A DNA stretch of 49,411 bases from a virus: positions 1-49,411 of IMG/VR virus record IMGVR_UViG_3300049218_000129; one strand, written 5' to 3'. Position 1 is the stretch's first letter, and each line of letters starts with the position of its first letter. The translations under genes and the position numbers were made by a program. Shown one piece after another: positions 12,389-21,567 of the stretch. The notes under the pieces are model-generated. The model saw only the letters and a list, made by a program, of their open reading frames with translations. It ran no database searches and was not told the DNA's origin.

Positions 12389-14161
12389 CTAATCGCCTCC
12401 CATGACATTCCACGCCGTTCCGTTGTAGAATAGTTTAAACGGATAATTTGCAGTAGATGTATACGAATTCGCGATATTACTGCCAGCGGTAAACGTGACA
12501 ACGCCAGAAGGTATGACCGTAATTTCCCGCCCGGTCCACGCATCGCCGGTAAGTGACGTAACCCCCGTTGTGCCGGTCAAGTCGAATGTCGGGTTTAACG
12601 GTATTGGCAGGGCAGATGCAGAGGCAACGGAAGGGATGACGTTATCAATTCCGAAGTTGTTTTTGATGATTTTTGAGACCCCCGATCCGCTGTCCGTGAT
12701 ACACGCCACGACGTTTCCAGAACAGTAATTGCCTTCGATTTGGTAGTTGTTCGATGTTCCGCTCGGAATATTGACGCCATACTGTTGAGTGGGTGTGCTC
12801 TGATTGTCGATCAAATGGTTGTTTAAAACCGAAAAATTCGATGCATTTGCTGGAAACGTTATCGCTGCGGCGTTGGCTACCGTGTTGACCTGTTGGTTAT
12901 TTTCCACAGTGTTGTCCGCGATCAACACCTGAGAATTTGCTGATGCAGGGTCTTCGACTATGCCGAACCATTTCTGGTTAGACACGACATTTCCTAGCAC
13001 CGAAACACCATTGCCATCGCCATTCAACTCCAATCCGCTGGACACCCCAGCGTTGCCAGTCTGGATGACGTTTCCTTCAATTATACAATCGGTTGTCGTA
13101 GGGTAGGTAGCGACCTGACCGCCTCCTTCTGCTGTGTACGAATGATCGTTGAAAATGTGATTGCGCGAAACGCTGCATCCTGTTCCGTTGATGCCGACCG
13201 CATCGATGCCAGTACCGCTGATTGTGTTTCCGACAATTGCGATTCCCGTTGCTCCACTTATCGCCCACACGCCATAGCCCTGCTGCACAGATGGCGACGT
13301 AGCGAGGCCGGTAATCGTCGAGTTGATCAGCGTATCATAATTCCCACTAACGTTAATGCCGATGTAAATAGAGTTCAAAATTTGAATATGATTAGCAATG
13401 GAATTAGCTCCAGAAAGAATTAATTCCGCGCTATTGGTGTTCGCAACTGTCGCGCCTTGACCATTGAAAGTCATGTCCGAAACATTTGCGCTCGCTCCGG
13501 TCAAATCCAACAGCGCACCGTTAAACGTGGTTTTTCTGACAAATTGAGCGGCCCAGCTCTGACCGATCACATGAATGTTGGTGCCCGATGAGGAAATTTG
13601 GCTGCTGATCTCGCAAGAACCGTTGGGAATAAACAAAGGTATGCCGTCGCTGGCCGTCTGTGTAAGCGCTGCTTGGATGGCCGATGTATCGTCACCAGTG
13701 CCGTTGCAGAGGGCTCCAAAAGACCGTACATCGCGGTAGTCACCAATCAGGGTAGATGCAGCCACACCCGTCGTCGCGCTGGGTGTCGTGATCGTCAGGG
13801 CCGATCCATTGCCGGTCGTGCTGAGTGGTGTATAGGTCAATGCGCTTGTAACATCGGAGCTGTTAAGCGTAACCGCACCCGTCCGAGTGTTGAACGACGT
13901 AACCCCACCCGATCCGGTGCCGCACGCCGATCCTGAATCAGACAAGCCGCCGGCCGTTCCTGACCATTGCACGCAATGTCCACTGGTTACGGTTCCCGAT
14001 TTAAAAGCTAAAACCGACGACGCTCCGGGGAATGTCATCGTATAGCCTCCAATGGTAAACGTCCCCGTCAGAGTTAAGTTAAGGTACGTTGGTGAACCAT
14101 ACGATTGAGCGAACGCCAACGATGGAAATACAAAAAACAAAAAGGCAATAAGTATTTTCAT
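12389..14161 (-). CDS. Beta-helix tail spike (pectate-lyase-3-like) with Sec signal
   Basis: ATG at 14161 overlaps the preceding TGA (ATGA); a start at 14191 would give extra residues before the signal peptide. The product has 590 residues. The signal peptide is MKILIAFLFFVFPSLAFAQ. VRSFGALCNGTGDDTSAIQAA followed by PLFIPNGSCEI is the classical start of a phage beta-helix spike, and the repeated GNxVxxN turns (IVGNTISGTG, IIEGNVIQTG, VLGNVVSN) are parallel beta-helix rungs. A C-terminal knob follows. It probably acts as depolymerase or receptor-binding spike. Confidence 0.75.
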   Translation of the reverse strand: MKILIAFLFFVFPSLAFAQSYGSPTYLNLTLTGTFTIGGYTMTFPGASSVLAFKSGTVTSGHCVQWSGTAGGLSDSGSACGTGSGGVTSFNTRTGAVTLNSSDVTSALTYTPLSTTGNGSALTITTPSATTGVAASTLIGDYRDVRSFGALCNGTGDDTSAIQAALTQTASDGIPLFIPNGSCEISSQISSSGTNIHVIGQSWAAQFVRKTTFNGALLDLTGASANVSDMTFNGQGATVANTNSAELILSGANSIANHIQILNSIYIGINVSGNYDTLINSTITGLATSPSVQQGYGVWAISGATGIAIVGNTISGTGIDAVGINGTGCSVSRNHIFNDHSYTAEGGGQVATYPTTTDCIIEGNVIQTGNAGVSSGLELNGDGNGVSVLGNVVSNQKWFGIVEDPASANSQVLIADNTVENNQQVNTVANAAAITFPANASNFSVLNNHLIDNQSTPTQQYGVNIPSGTSNNYQIEGNYCSGNVVACITDSGSGVSKIIKNNFGIDNVIPSVASASALPIPLNPTFDLTGTTGVTSLTGDAWTGREITVIPSGVVTFTAGSNIANSYTSTANYPFKLFYNGTAWNVMGGD

Positions 14162-16410
14162 GAGATTGCCAATTGCCTTCCGTTTAGCCATAGCTGATTT
14201 GCAGACCCAGGGAGCGTGGTTGGGAGAGATTCCATCAGCGCCAAAATTAATGCTGACACTGACGCAGCCGGGATTGTCACTGTCCCATTGGGATTAAGAG
14301 ATAGTGTTCCTGCCACTGGTGCAGACAGTGAGCAGGCAAGCAACGCCGCTATCCCGTTTTCTCCTGTTGGGACAGTCGCCGTAGGCAGAACACCAGGTGT
14401 ATAGCCCAATCCTCCTGACAACCCTGTAAATCCACCAATGTTAAATCCAACCGTGGCAACAAGAGAAGAGCCACCTGAAAATGATGCTGGCATGGATGGA
14501 AGAGCTGAAAGCAACCCAGGAGTATCTGTGCATAAAGAATTGATCCAAGTAATATCTGCAGTTAGACCGGTTCCATTGTCAAGATATCCTAGTTGACCAG
14601 GAACAGGCGTAAACGAAACAGGGTTTGATGGAAGAACGGTATAAGCCCCAGGCGTCATCATGATCAAACTGACAACGTTTCCGCTGTCCTGCGTTGCATA
14701 AAAAATTGCAGGCGATCCGTTTGTCGCAACCGTGCCGCCATTCACTTGCAGATACGCGCCTCTATCATAGCCCGTTCCTTGGTTAATGATCTGACCGTTG
14801 CTGCTGCTTGTTTGTGTTATCAATCCTGTGGGCGCCGCATAGCAATATGTAAAAGTTGGAGCTGTTCCTGTTCCGCCTTGCAACGTAAGAGTTGCGCCAA
14901 TGGTCGCGCTACCGCTTGTTATCGAAATAGCGTTTCCTACGGCGGACATAAGACAAGAGGACGTTGCGGTTGTTCCTCCATTGGGAGGAGCCGAAATAGT
15001 AATGGAAGGAACAGAAGTATAAATCCCAACGTTTGAAATTACCGACAAAGATGCAACAACGCATGTTTCGTTTGAAATAGTTCCGGAGATATTCAAATTT
15101 GATCCATAAATGTTTCCCGTTGAGTCAACAGAAAACGATGGAGTTTGAATACCACCAGCATCAGGAATTCGGAATGCCATTTGAGATGGACCTATAACGG
15201 TGCTGCCATTCCCGTTTCGGTAATCCCACGAATTTGTTATAGGATCATAAAGAGAAATACGATTGTTTTTGCTTGTATCTGAAAGTTTTTGAGATAAGGT
15301 ATTTTTACATGACCAGTCGATAATTTGGCCTTCTGCAAGTCCAATCATTGAAACACGCTGCTGCAGATTTTGCGCCATAAACGGAAAAACATAGGCTGAA
15401 GCAGATGAAAACCCGGCTTTATACACCGCGCCCGTAAGTTTAAACCCTTCGCCCATCGCGACGGCCGGCTGTTGCGCCGCAGCGCCCGTGTTTATCCCTG
15501 TTGACGCGCTGCTGTGCCAAATTCCTGCAGATGCAGCAGCACTAGCGGACGAATAGGACATACCAACAAGCATTCCAAACAAAACTCGGTTAAGATTTGA
15601 AATCGCGTTGCCCGATGTAGGATCAAAGTCTAAATTAAAAGTTTCAACGTCCAGTTCTACCGCTTGAAAGCCAGTACCTATATTGTCAGTCTCAACCATA
15701 AAGATTAAGCCGCCACCTGCGCCGTCGCCTGTCGAGTTGATATTAAATTGACCGCCGTAACAGTATACTTCTCTTACGGTACTTGTTCCATTTAGGTTGA
15801 CCACATTGAATATGTTTGAATTTTGATTGTTTTCATTTGCCGTGATAGTCCAAAATGTGGATAAACAATGTACGTTAGCTTGGGAAAGTGCACCTGTCCC
15901 GAGTTGATCGGAAAAAAGGGATAATGTTCCATTTGCCGTTCCCGTCAAGCCACCTGTCATAACCCCGGTAAAATACCCGTTTGCGATTGTCGCGTTGGCG
16001 ATACTTGAAACAGCAATCTCTCCAGAACCATTGAGCGCCAACGTCGCATTGTCCACCGCATCCGCCAGATGGTATCCAGAAAGCGCCAGAAAAGCGCCTA
16101 CGCCGCTTGTAGTGGCAGGTGACGCAAATACCAAGGCTTCTGGTTTAACTCCGGAAATAGGCCCCAGAGACGTTGTTAGATTTGCCAAACTAATGGCGGT
16201 TGTTTGACCGGCAGGAATAACATTAAACGAAGAAGCATTTCCGAGTGCATCAAAAACAGCGGCGCCGTTTGCACCTCCGGCGTTGAGAAACGCCGCAGCC
16301 CCAAGGCTGTCGTAATCAACTTTTCCTGCAAACGCCGCACTCCATTGAGCGGGCGTTGGAACAAAACCGAGCGGCCAATTTGGGGAAGAACCGGAATTTG
16401 GATTTGCCAT
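14158..16410 (-). CDS. Large tail fibre protein
   Basis: ATG at 16410 gives 750 residues without a signal peptide. The start (SSPNWPLGFVPTPAQWSAAF, then GKVDYDSLGAAAFLNAGG) is a common opening of baseplate-bound phage fibres. The rest is Gly/Ser/Thr/Asn-rich beta structure with repeated hydrophobic-Thr patterns. It follows the Gly-rich adhesin gene and precedes the secreted spikes. It is probably the baseplate-proximal fibre on which the other receptor-binding proteins depend. Confidence 0.65.
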   Translation of the reverse strand: MANPNSGSSPNWPLGFVPTPAQWSAAFAGKVDYDSLGAAAFLNAGGANGAAVFDALGNASSFNVIPAGQTTAISLANLTTSLGPISGVKPEALVFASPATTSGVGAFLALSGYHLADAVDNATLALNGSGEIAVSSIANATIANGYFTGVMTGGLTGTANGTLSLFSDQLGTGALSQANVHCLSTFWTITANENNQNSNIFNVVNLNGTSTVREVYCYGGQFNINSTGDGAGGGLIFMVETDNIGTGFQAVELDVETFNLDFDPTSGNAISNLNRVLFGMLVGMSYSSASAAASAGIWHSSASTGINTGAAAQQPAVAMGEGFKLTGAVYKAGFSSASAYVFPFMAQNLQQRVSMIGLAEGQIIDWSCKNTLSQKLSDTSKNNRISLYDPITNSWDYRNGNGSTVIGPSQMAFRIPDAGGIQTPSFSVDSTGNIYGSNLNISGTISNETCVVASLSVISNVGIYTSVPSITISAPPNGGTTATSSCLMSAVGNAISITSGSATIGATLTLQGGTGTAPTFTYCYAAPTGLITQTSSSNGQIINQGTGYDRGAYLQVNGGTVATNGSPAIFYATQDSGNVVSLIMMTPGAYTVLPSNPVSFTPVPGQLGYLDNGTGLTADITWINSLCTDTPGLLSALPSMPASFSGGSSLVATVGFNIGGFTGLSGGLGYTPGVLPTATVPTGENGIAALLACSLSAPVAGTLSLNPNGTVTIPAASVSALILALMESLPTTLPGSANQLWLNGRQLAIS

Positions 16411-17315
16411 CAGTATTCAATCATCACGAGACCATTACCGCCCGCGCCTCCGGTGCCAGACGTCGAATTATAAGCGCCACCACCGCCCGCGCCTGGGACG
16501 TTGCTTGATAGTCCAGTGACTGCGCCAGCGCGAGCACCACCGCCCCAATAAGAAGCGCCGCCATTTCCCATGCCAGTAAATGCACCCGATTGCCCATCTG
16601 ATCCGTAGCCGCCATAAAGATTTAATTGACCACCATATCCTACACCTGGCGAGCCGCCCGCTGAACCATTTGGCGTTGGAAAAGATGCCCCCGTGCCACC
16701 TAAAGCAGAACAAAATCCTGATACCGTCGTTGTGCCGCCATTTACACCGTTTCCAGAACCGCCAATACCAATTGAAATCGGAATGATTTGGCCGGCAGTA
16801 ACTGAAAATATACCTATCGCCGTTCCGCCTGCCCCACCACCTCCACCAGAGCTATAATTTGCTCCTTGCGTGGTGCTGCTACAATTTGATCCACCACCAC
16901 CGCCTCCGGTTACGATAAGTTTTACGTAGCTTACACCGGCTGGAACAGGGAAATTTCCAGACGATCCTATATAATCAATTCCGTGCGTTAGGTTTTGTGC
17001 CAGGGCGTAGCTTTGAATACTCGTCAATTCGCCGGCCGTAACATCGGCATAAACGCGATCACCTGTAGACCAATTAAGCGCAGAAGTTCCTTCCTGACCG
17101 CGCATCACCGTTAAATTGGCTCCGGCTACTGCAGTCGCGTACAAAACCTCAAAAATTTGTCCCGACGCCGCATCGTTTAGCGTAACCACAAAATATTCGC
17201 CGGTCGGAATTGACGGCAATCCAACAGAAGATGCCAATGTAATTGTCGTCGCAGTCGATATGATTGGCAATGCCAATGTCGTGTTTATATTGTTGGCAAA
17301 AACAAAAAAAGCCAT
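16410..17315 (-). CDS. Gly-rich receptor-binding adhesin/tail fibre
   Basis: ATG at 17315 overlaps the previous TGA (TGATG); an in-frame start at 17357 is unlikely. The 301-residue product has an N-terminal beta domain (GEYFVVTLNDAASGQIFEVLYAT, MRGQEGTSALNWSTGDRV) typical of baseplate-attached fibres, then a C-terminal domain with many poly-Gly runs ending GGNGLVMIEY. Such polyglycine domains form the receptor-binding tip of T-even gp38-type and related adhesins. Host range is expected to map here. Confidence 0.7.
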   Translation of the reverse strand: MAFFVFANNINTTLALPIISTATTITLASSVGLPSIPTGEYFVVTLNDAASGQIFEVLYATAVAGANLTVMRGQEGTSALNWSTGDRVYADVTAGELTSIQSYALAQNLTHGIDYIGSSGNFPVPAGVSYVKLIVTGGGGGGSNCSSTTQGANYSSGGGGGAGGTAIGIFSVTAGQIIPISIGIGGSGNGVNGGTTTVSGFCSALGGTGASFPTPNGSAGGSPGVGYGGQLNLYGGYGSDGQSGAFTGMGNGGASYWGGGARAGAVTGLSSNVPGAGGGGAYNSTSGTGGAGGNGLVMIEY

Positions 17316-17938
17316 CAGGAAATATCCACTGTGTAAGTATACTGAAACGGCAAACACAAAACATTATTAGAAACGCACTGGGAAAAAAATTGTCCCGATG
17401 TTGTGTGGGGGACAGTAATTGTGAAATTTCCGTTGTTTGGAACAATTGATGGCGGCGAATTTAAAACCGCATAATCCAAGCCGTTCGGACCGTTTAAAAA
17501 ACGGTTAACTCTGTTTTTAAGCCAACGAACGGAAAACGTTTTACCATCTCCACGATACAACCACCAAGTCAAAACGCGCTTGTAGATGTCATCAGAAGCT
17601 ATCATTGCCGTTCCTGAAGAGGACTTTTCCCCCTCGTTTAAAGCGGGGACGTTCAGAGCAAAAGCGTTTACACCAGCCATGAATGAAGTCGATAAGGTTG
17701 AAAGAACCGGCCTTTCAATTCCATAAATTCCTTGACCAATCCAGTCTAATAAAGCTCCTGAGATCGAAGGAGACGTGTAAACACCAAGCGGTGTTTGATT
17801 GAACCAAGTCAAATAACTTTGCGCGATGGAATTCCACGCATTAACAAATGATTGTACGTTTTGATCGTCTGCATATTGTTGATACAAGTAAGATGGAATT
17901 ATCTCCTGTAACGGCTGCGTTGAAAATGATTCGCTCAT
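17315..17938 (-). CDS. Baseplate/tail protein, DUF2612-like (gpI position)
   Basis: ATG at 17938 overlaps the stop of the J-like gene (ATGA). The 207-residue product has AWNSIAQSYLTWFNQTPLGV, GALLDWIGQGIYG and ILTWW-like (KRVLTWWLYRGDG) segments, the pattern of DUF2612-type tail proteins that connect the baseplate wedge to fibres. The order J-like, this gene, fibre matches the J-I-H order of P2-like phages. The family call is from memory. Confidence 0.6.
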   Translation of the reverse strand: MSESFSTQPLQEIIPSYLYQQYADDQNVQSFVNAWNSIAQSYLTWFNQTPLGVYTSPSISGALLDWIGQGIYGIERPVLSTLSTSFMAGVNAFALNVPALNEGEKSSSGTAMIASDDIYKRVLTWWLYRGDGKTFSVRWLKNRVNRFLNGPNGLDYAVLNSPPSIVPNNGNFTITVPHTTSGQFFSQCVSNNVLCLPFQYTYTVDIS

Positions 17939-19353
17939 GCTTGAACGCTCGTCGCACCCGTAGGCGAGCAATAAAAATAGCCTTCGGGGTCGCCAAGTAT
18001 AATCGACGTGCCGGCCTGTACCGAAACCGAATATCCGTTGATCGTCACGGAAAATGTAAGCGTCGTAAGATTGATCGTTGGCAAAACCAAAGCGACTGCC
18101 ATTTGAAAAACAGCCGTTAATTCAAGAATATTGATCGGCTGTCCAGTTACGATTGAATTTATATATGACGCCATCGCAGGCGGTGCGAGCTGGTTGACTG
18201 ATGCCGCCGCCGTAAATCCTAAAAGTGTCGTGTTCCAAGAAGCCGCAACTGTTACTTGCTGCTGCGGAGGAATGACAAACGGAATTGTGTAGGTGTTTGG
18301 ATTATCAAAAATTGAAACCGATACATTGCGAGAATTCGGTCCAGCCACGCCGCCCGAAGTGTATGCAGGAAATGCCGTCGTGTTTGTCGCAATAGAAAAA
18401 GTATAAAGTCCGGTATTTGTTACGGTGTATGTACCAGAATTTAATTCCGTCATTCCTCCAACGCCAGTAAATGAAATTACCGATCCATTCGCAAAAGCCG
18501 ATTGTTTATTGACGGTCACTACGCCAGGATTAGCTTGCGTAATTCCGGTCACTGAAATGACGCTGCTTTGAAGCGTTGTAATGTCTGGCACAGAAGCCAG
18601 AATTGCAGCGGCTATGGCTTGCGTCGATCCGCCATTGCATAAAATCTCGTAACCACCAACGCCCTGAATAATTCCGACCTGTTGCGGCGATACGCCGGGG
18701 ATGGCTTGTAATGCCGTTTTTAAAGTGGTTGGCAATCCGGTCGTTGCGGCTTGACCAGACTGCAACACGCGAGACCGGTAAGAAGGTACACTTTCCGAAC
18801 CTTGCGACAAAATCCCAGCCGCAGGATTATTGCACGTTACTGTGTACGTGCTTGCCACCGACGTTATAACTGATTGTACGGTATTCTCCGGCACTGCCCA
18901 AGTTCCAGATTGCGTTGCGACCGCCAGCACAAGCTGAGACGGTCCACTGCTCGGTATCGCCGTTCCTGACTGTGTGACGTACTGATACGTCCCATCTGAG
19001 ACCGTAAAACCCGGCGGAATGTTGTATCCAGCCGATCCGGAAAATTGCACATAGACGCTGGTGTTGGTCGGCGTTCCTTGTGGAATGCCAAATTGTTGGC
19101 CAAGCTGATTGAGAATGTACGCATTTGAAGCCAGGGGCGTCACCGCGTTGACGGCATCAATGCGTGCTTGGTCAATCTCGGTGAGACCGCCGACCTGCGT
19201 ATCCAGAATATCCTCAATTAATCCGGCAGGCAGAATTGTATAACCCGGACTTTGTGCCGCTACGGCGTTCTGAATGGCCGCCAGCAAGGCCGCAGGTGCC
19301 GTTGCCACAGGTCCGGCGGCAGTCATGACCAGCGGGATTGTGGTGCCGCTCAT
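17935..19353 (-). CDS. Baseplate J-like protein with FCCH-like insertion
   Basis: ATG at 19353 gives 472 residues. The N-terminus (QSPGYTILPAGLIEDILDTQ, then ARIDAVNAVTP) and the C-terminal region (PAMASYINSIVTGQPINILEL) match gp47/J-type baseplate wedge proteins. Between about residues 270 and 350 an inserted domain (ITGITQANPGVVTV, GVGGMTELNSGTYTV, YTSGG) resembles the FCCH-like beta-barrel found in many virion proteins. It should form the wedge ring of the baseplate with the gp25-like protein encoded just before it. Confidence 0.75.
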   Translation of the reverse strand: MSGTTIPLVMTAAGPVATAPAALLAAIQNAVAAQSPGYTILPAGLIEDILDTQVGGLTEIDQARIDAVNAVTPLASNAYILNQLGQQFGIPQGTPTNTSVYVQFSGSAGYNIPPGFTVSDGTYQYVTQSGTAIPSSGPSQLVLAVATQSGTWAVPENTVQSVITSVASTYTVTCNNPAAGILSQGSESVPSYRSRVLQSGQAATTGLPTTLKTALQAIPGVSPQQVGIIQGVGGYEILCNGGSTQAIAAAILASVPDITTLQSSVISVTGITQANPGVVTVNKQSAFANGSVISFTGVGGMTELNSGTYTVTNTGLYTFSIATNTTAFPAYTSGGVAGPNSRNVSVSIFDNPNTYTIPFVIPPQQQVTVAASWNTTLLGFTAAASVNQLAPPAMASYINSIVTGQPINILELTAVFQMAVALVLPTINLTTLTFSVTINGYSVSVQAGTSIILGDPEGYFYCSPTGATSVQA

Positions 19354-19685
19354 ACCGGCACCAAGGCCGGCAAAATGGCACCTGTATGCGCAGTCATATT
19401 AACCGCGTAGGTCGGTGGTGACGTGTTCGGTGTACGCTGGATCGTGAGCGATGGAAACGCCGATGCAAATTGACCTTGAGTAATCATTGCATAGTAATCA
19501 GGAAACACTTGCGTCACCACGCTTTGCTGCGCTGGAATACCATAATTCGCATAGACCGGAGATTCTCCAAGGTTAAGTCGCAAAACTTGACAAAGTGTAG
19601 TCAAATAAACCGCATCGTTATAGCCGTTCTGATCGGTCGTTACTTCGTTCCAAATACCATTAATCCGTCCCCATGTGCGCATCAT
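19350..19685 (-). CDS. gp25-like baseplate protein (W)
   Basis: ATG at 19685 gives 111 residues. DAVYLTTLCQVLRLNLGESPVY followed by ANYGIPAQQS is the signature of the gp25/GPW family of lysozyme-related baseplate proteins, which start sheath polymerisation. It overlaps both neighbours by four bases and lies between spike (V) and J, the order seen in P2- and Pam3-like tails. Confidence 0.75.
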   Translation of the reverse strand: MMRTWGRINGIWNEVTTDQNGYNDAVYLTTLCQVLRLNLGESPVYANYGIPAQQSVVTQVFPDYYAMITQGQFASAFPSLTIQRTPNTSPPTYAVNMTAHTGAILPALVPV

Positions 19686-20281
19686 ACCGGCGGTCCAGTA
19701 TCAATTGGCGATCCGCTACCAGGTTGATAAAGATGCGAATGCGTATCCCAAAGTTTTCCGTCCAAAGTGATACCCGATGAATTAATAATTAGCGTATGAC
19801 CACCGAATGATGCCGTGATGCCGTTTTCATTTACAACTAAAGATGACGTTCCATCAGCCGTTTGAATGACCGCTCCTTCTGGTCCCGATACATAAGCGGC
19901 ATTCGTATTTACGGATGAAAAATTTACATTTGCAATCGGCACGTAAACCAAAGTGCTGAGATTTCCGCGTTGACGAAGCGTTGCCGTTCCACCACCCAGC
20001 CCACTTATGCCACCAAGATATGCGTCGGCTGGTTGAGCAATGCCGAAATCTCCCGGTTGGATTGGCGTTCTGATCCACCGGCTTTCGGCCTTAGGGATCG
20101 TCACCTGTGGCAAAGGCCAGGGCGTCGCATCAACCTCGAATTTCACCGTGACAATTGATCCGTCTACAGAAACAACGCTGCACGGCAAAGCGCGGCCGGT
20201 GCTAAGAACGATTTCTTGAGCGCGTCGGATCGCAATGTCATTAAGATTTTTTTGTATCCAAAGTTTATCGTAATGATCCAT
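19682..20281 (-). CDS. Baseplate spike protein (gpV-like)
   Basis: ATG at 20281 gives 199 residues. The first half is an OB-like domain (PCSVVSVDGSIVTVKFEV, TPIQPGDFGIAQPADAY) as in Gp138/gpV proteins. The second half is a beta-helical stalk (GAVIQTADGTSSLVVNENG, TLIINSSGITLDG) ending in THSHLYQPGSG, where the HxH motif could bind the iron ion at the membrane-piercing tip. It should sit at the centre of the baseplate and puncture the outer membrane. Confidence 0.75.
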   Translation of the reverse strand: MDHYDKLWIQKNLNDIAIRRAQEIVLSTGRALPCSVVSVDGSIVTVKFEVDATPWPLPQVTIPKAESRWIRTPIQPGDFGIAQPADAYLGGISGLGGGTATLRQRGNLSTLVYVPIANVNFSSVNTNAAYVSGPEGAVIQTADGTSSLVVNENGITASFGGHTLIINSSGITLDGKLWDTHSHLYQPGSGSPIDTGPPV

Positions 20282-20320
20282 TACAAAACTCGCAACCGCC
20301 GATTATTGGCGAAGAAAAAA

Positions 20321-21295
20321 TTAAGGCGTTGCACTTACAGGGTAACAGTTAAAAATCGAAACCCAACTATCTCCCGATGGATCACGTAAATTTCCAACAT
20401 GCCTAACGCTTCTTATTCCAAAAACTCCTTGAAACGTCGATTGATATTTATTGTAAGAAGGCTGTGACTCTGCCGCAGTGTTTACAATTCCGGGCGCATT
20501 TTGAAGTCCAACCGGCATTTTTATTGTGTTGTATATCTGCAAGTCTGCCCTCAAAACTGTCTTTACTTGCATGGTTTTTACCGCAAGCCATGCGGGCTGT
20601 CCCATCAAATCCGTAAAAACCAAAGTCGTCGGCGTTGGCGTTATCGTCTGATCTGAGACCTCAAAAACGCCTGCGTTAAACGCGATGGAAACTCCGGGAT
20701 AATCTACCCCTAAAAACCCTGTCGTAAGAGCCATTATCGCAGATGAATACTGTTCCAGTGTCGAATAAAATCCAATTTCATTGTTTGGAAGAACAAGTGA
20801 CGAACTGATTTGAATATTTTGCTTTACGCTTCCAAAAACAGAAGAGAGCGTATTTGATATTGACTTTGACAACGGCGTTCCAGACGGCCAATTTAAAACA
20901 AATGCACCAGGCACATCGAGGGTCTTATCACTTGCATAAACAACAAACGTCAGCGTCATCTCTGTTCCCGTCCAGTTTCCAAACGATTGCTGAATAGAAC
21001 CAGAAAACAAAACACCAGATTGCGCTGGATTAGTAAGAGGTAACCCTTTTCCCATCCCGCCTTTTAAAATGAGAGTTCCGTTGGCGAATTGCTGCGCTTG
21101 CTGCAAGCTAGACAACGATACGCCGTGCAAAGTTATCGTCGTGCCACCAGCGGGTTGATCAGAACCATATACGAACGCATCGAATTCAATCATTAGAGCG
21201 CCAGGGTCGGGTGGCGCGTATATGCCGTTGGGATGTGTCGTCCATTCAAAAACCTGACCGCCCGTCGTGGTAACTTTTAAGTCGTAATATCTCAC
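20321..21295 (-). CDS. Baseplate hub protein (gp27/gpD-like)
   Basis: ATG at 21295 gives 324 residues. Its position between the plug and the spike is that of the hub protein in simple contractile tails. The sequence is a beta-rich mosaic (RYYDLKVTTTGGQVFEWTTH; ITLHGVSLSSLQQAQQFANG; MTLTFVVYASDK) resembling the paired barrels of hub proteins. It should form the trimer linking tail tube to spike. The exact family is not certain. The 39-nt gap to the spike gene holds no gene. Confidence 0.6.
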   Translation of the reverse strand: MRYYDLKVTTTGGQVFEWTTHPNGIYAPPDPGALMIEFDAFVYGSDQPAGGTTITLHGVSLSSLQQAQQFANGTLILKGGMGKGLPLTNPAQSGVLFSGSIQQSFGNWTGTEMTLTFVVYASDKTLDVPGAFVLNWPSGTPLSKSISNTLSSVFGSVKQNIQISSSLVLPNNEIGFYSTLEQYSSAIMALTTGFLGVDYPGVSIAFNAGVFEVSDQTITPTPTTLVFTDLMGQPAWLAVKTMQVKTVLRADLQIYNTIKMPVGLQNAPGIVNTAAESQPSYNKYQSTFQGVFGIRSVRHVGNLRDPSGDSWVSIFNCYPVSATP

Positions 21296-21567
21296 GGGTT
21301 TATCTCAAAATTACCGCTTCCCGAACGATACAAAATAGTCGAAACGCTAAAAATTCCCGGCGCCAAAAATATCGAAAAATTAGGCGGAGAGCCGATTAGC
21401 GGGGCAGTAATTACCGCATTGCCATTTTGCGACAACTGATAATACCAATACTGGCTATAGATGTTCCAAAAACATGATAGTTGATAACCAGACCCATCTA
21501 ATTGTACGGTTGATTGAAATGGTGGAGACGAGGTGTTTGATGGAGAAAATGAGAGAAGCGTTGTCAT
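21292..21567 (-). CDS. Baseplate plug protein (Pam3 gp18-like)
   Basis: ATG at 21567 gives 91 residues. FQSTVQLDGSGYQLSCFWNI then YWYYQLSQNGNAVITAPLIG matches the small plug-domain family found between tail hub genes in simple myoviruses. It is expected to close the distal end of the tube until ejection. It overlaps both neighbouring genes by ATGA-type joints. Confidence 0.7.
   Translation of the reverse strand: MTTLLSFSPSNTSSPPFQSTVQLDGSGYQLSCFWNIYSQYWYYQLSQNGNAVITAPLIGSPPNFSIFLAPGIFSVSTILYRSGSGNFEINP

Noticed and set aside
12385-12543. N-terminal extension of the 62-aa gene
   Set aside because: It lies fully inside the end of the spike gene in another frame; ATG at 12384 directly follows that gene.
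13598-13936. + strand ORF of 112 codons
   Set aside because: It is antisense to the beta-helix spike, Arg/Cys-rich, and has no start signal.
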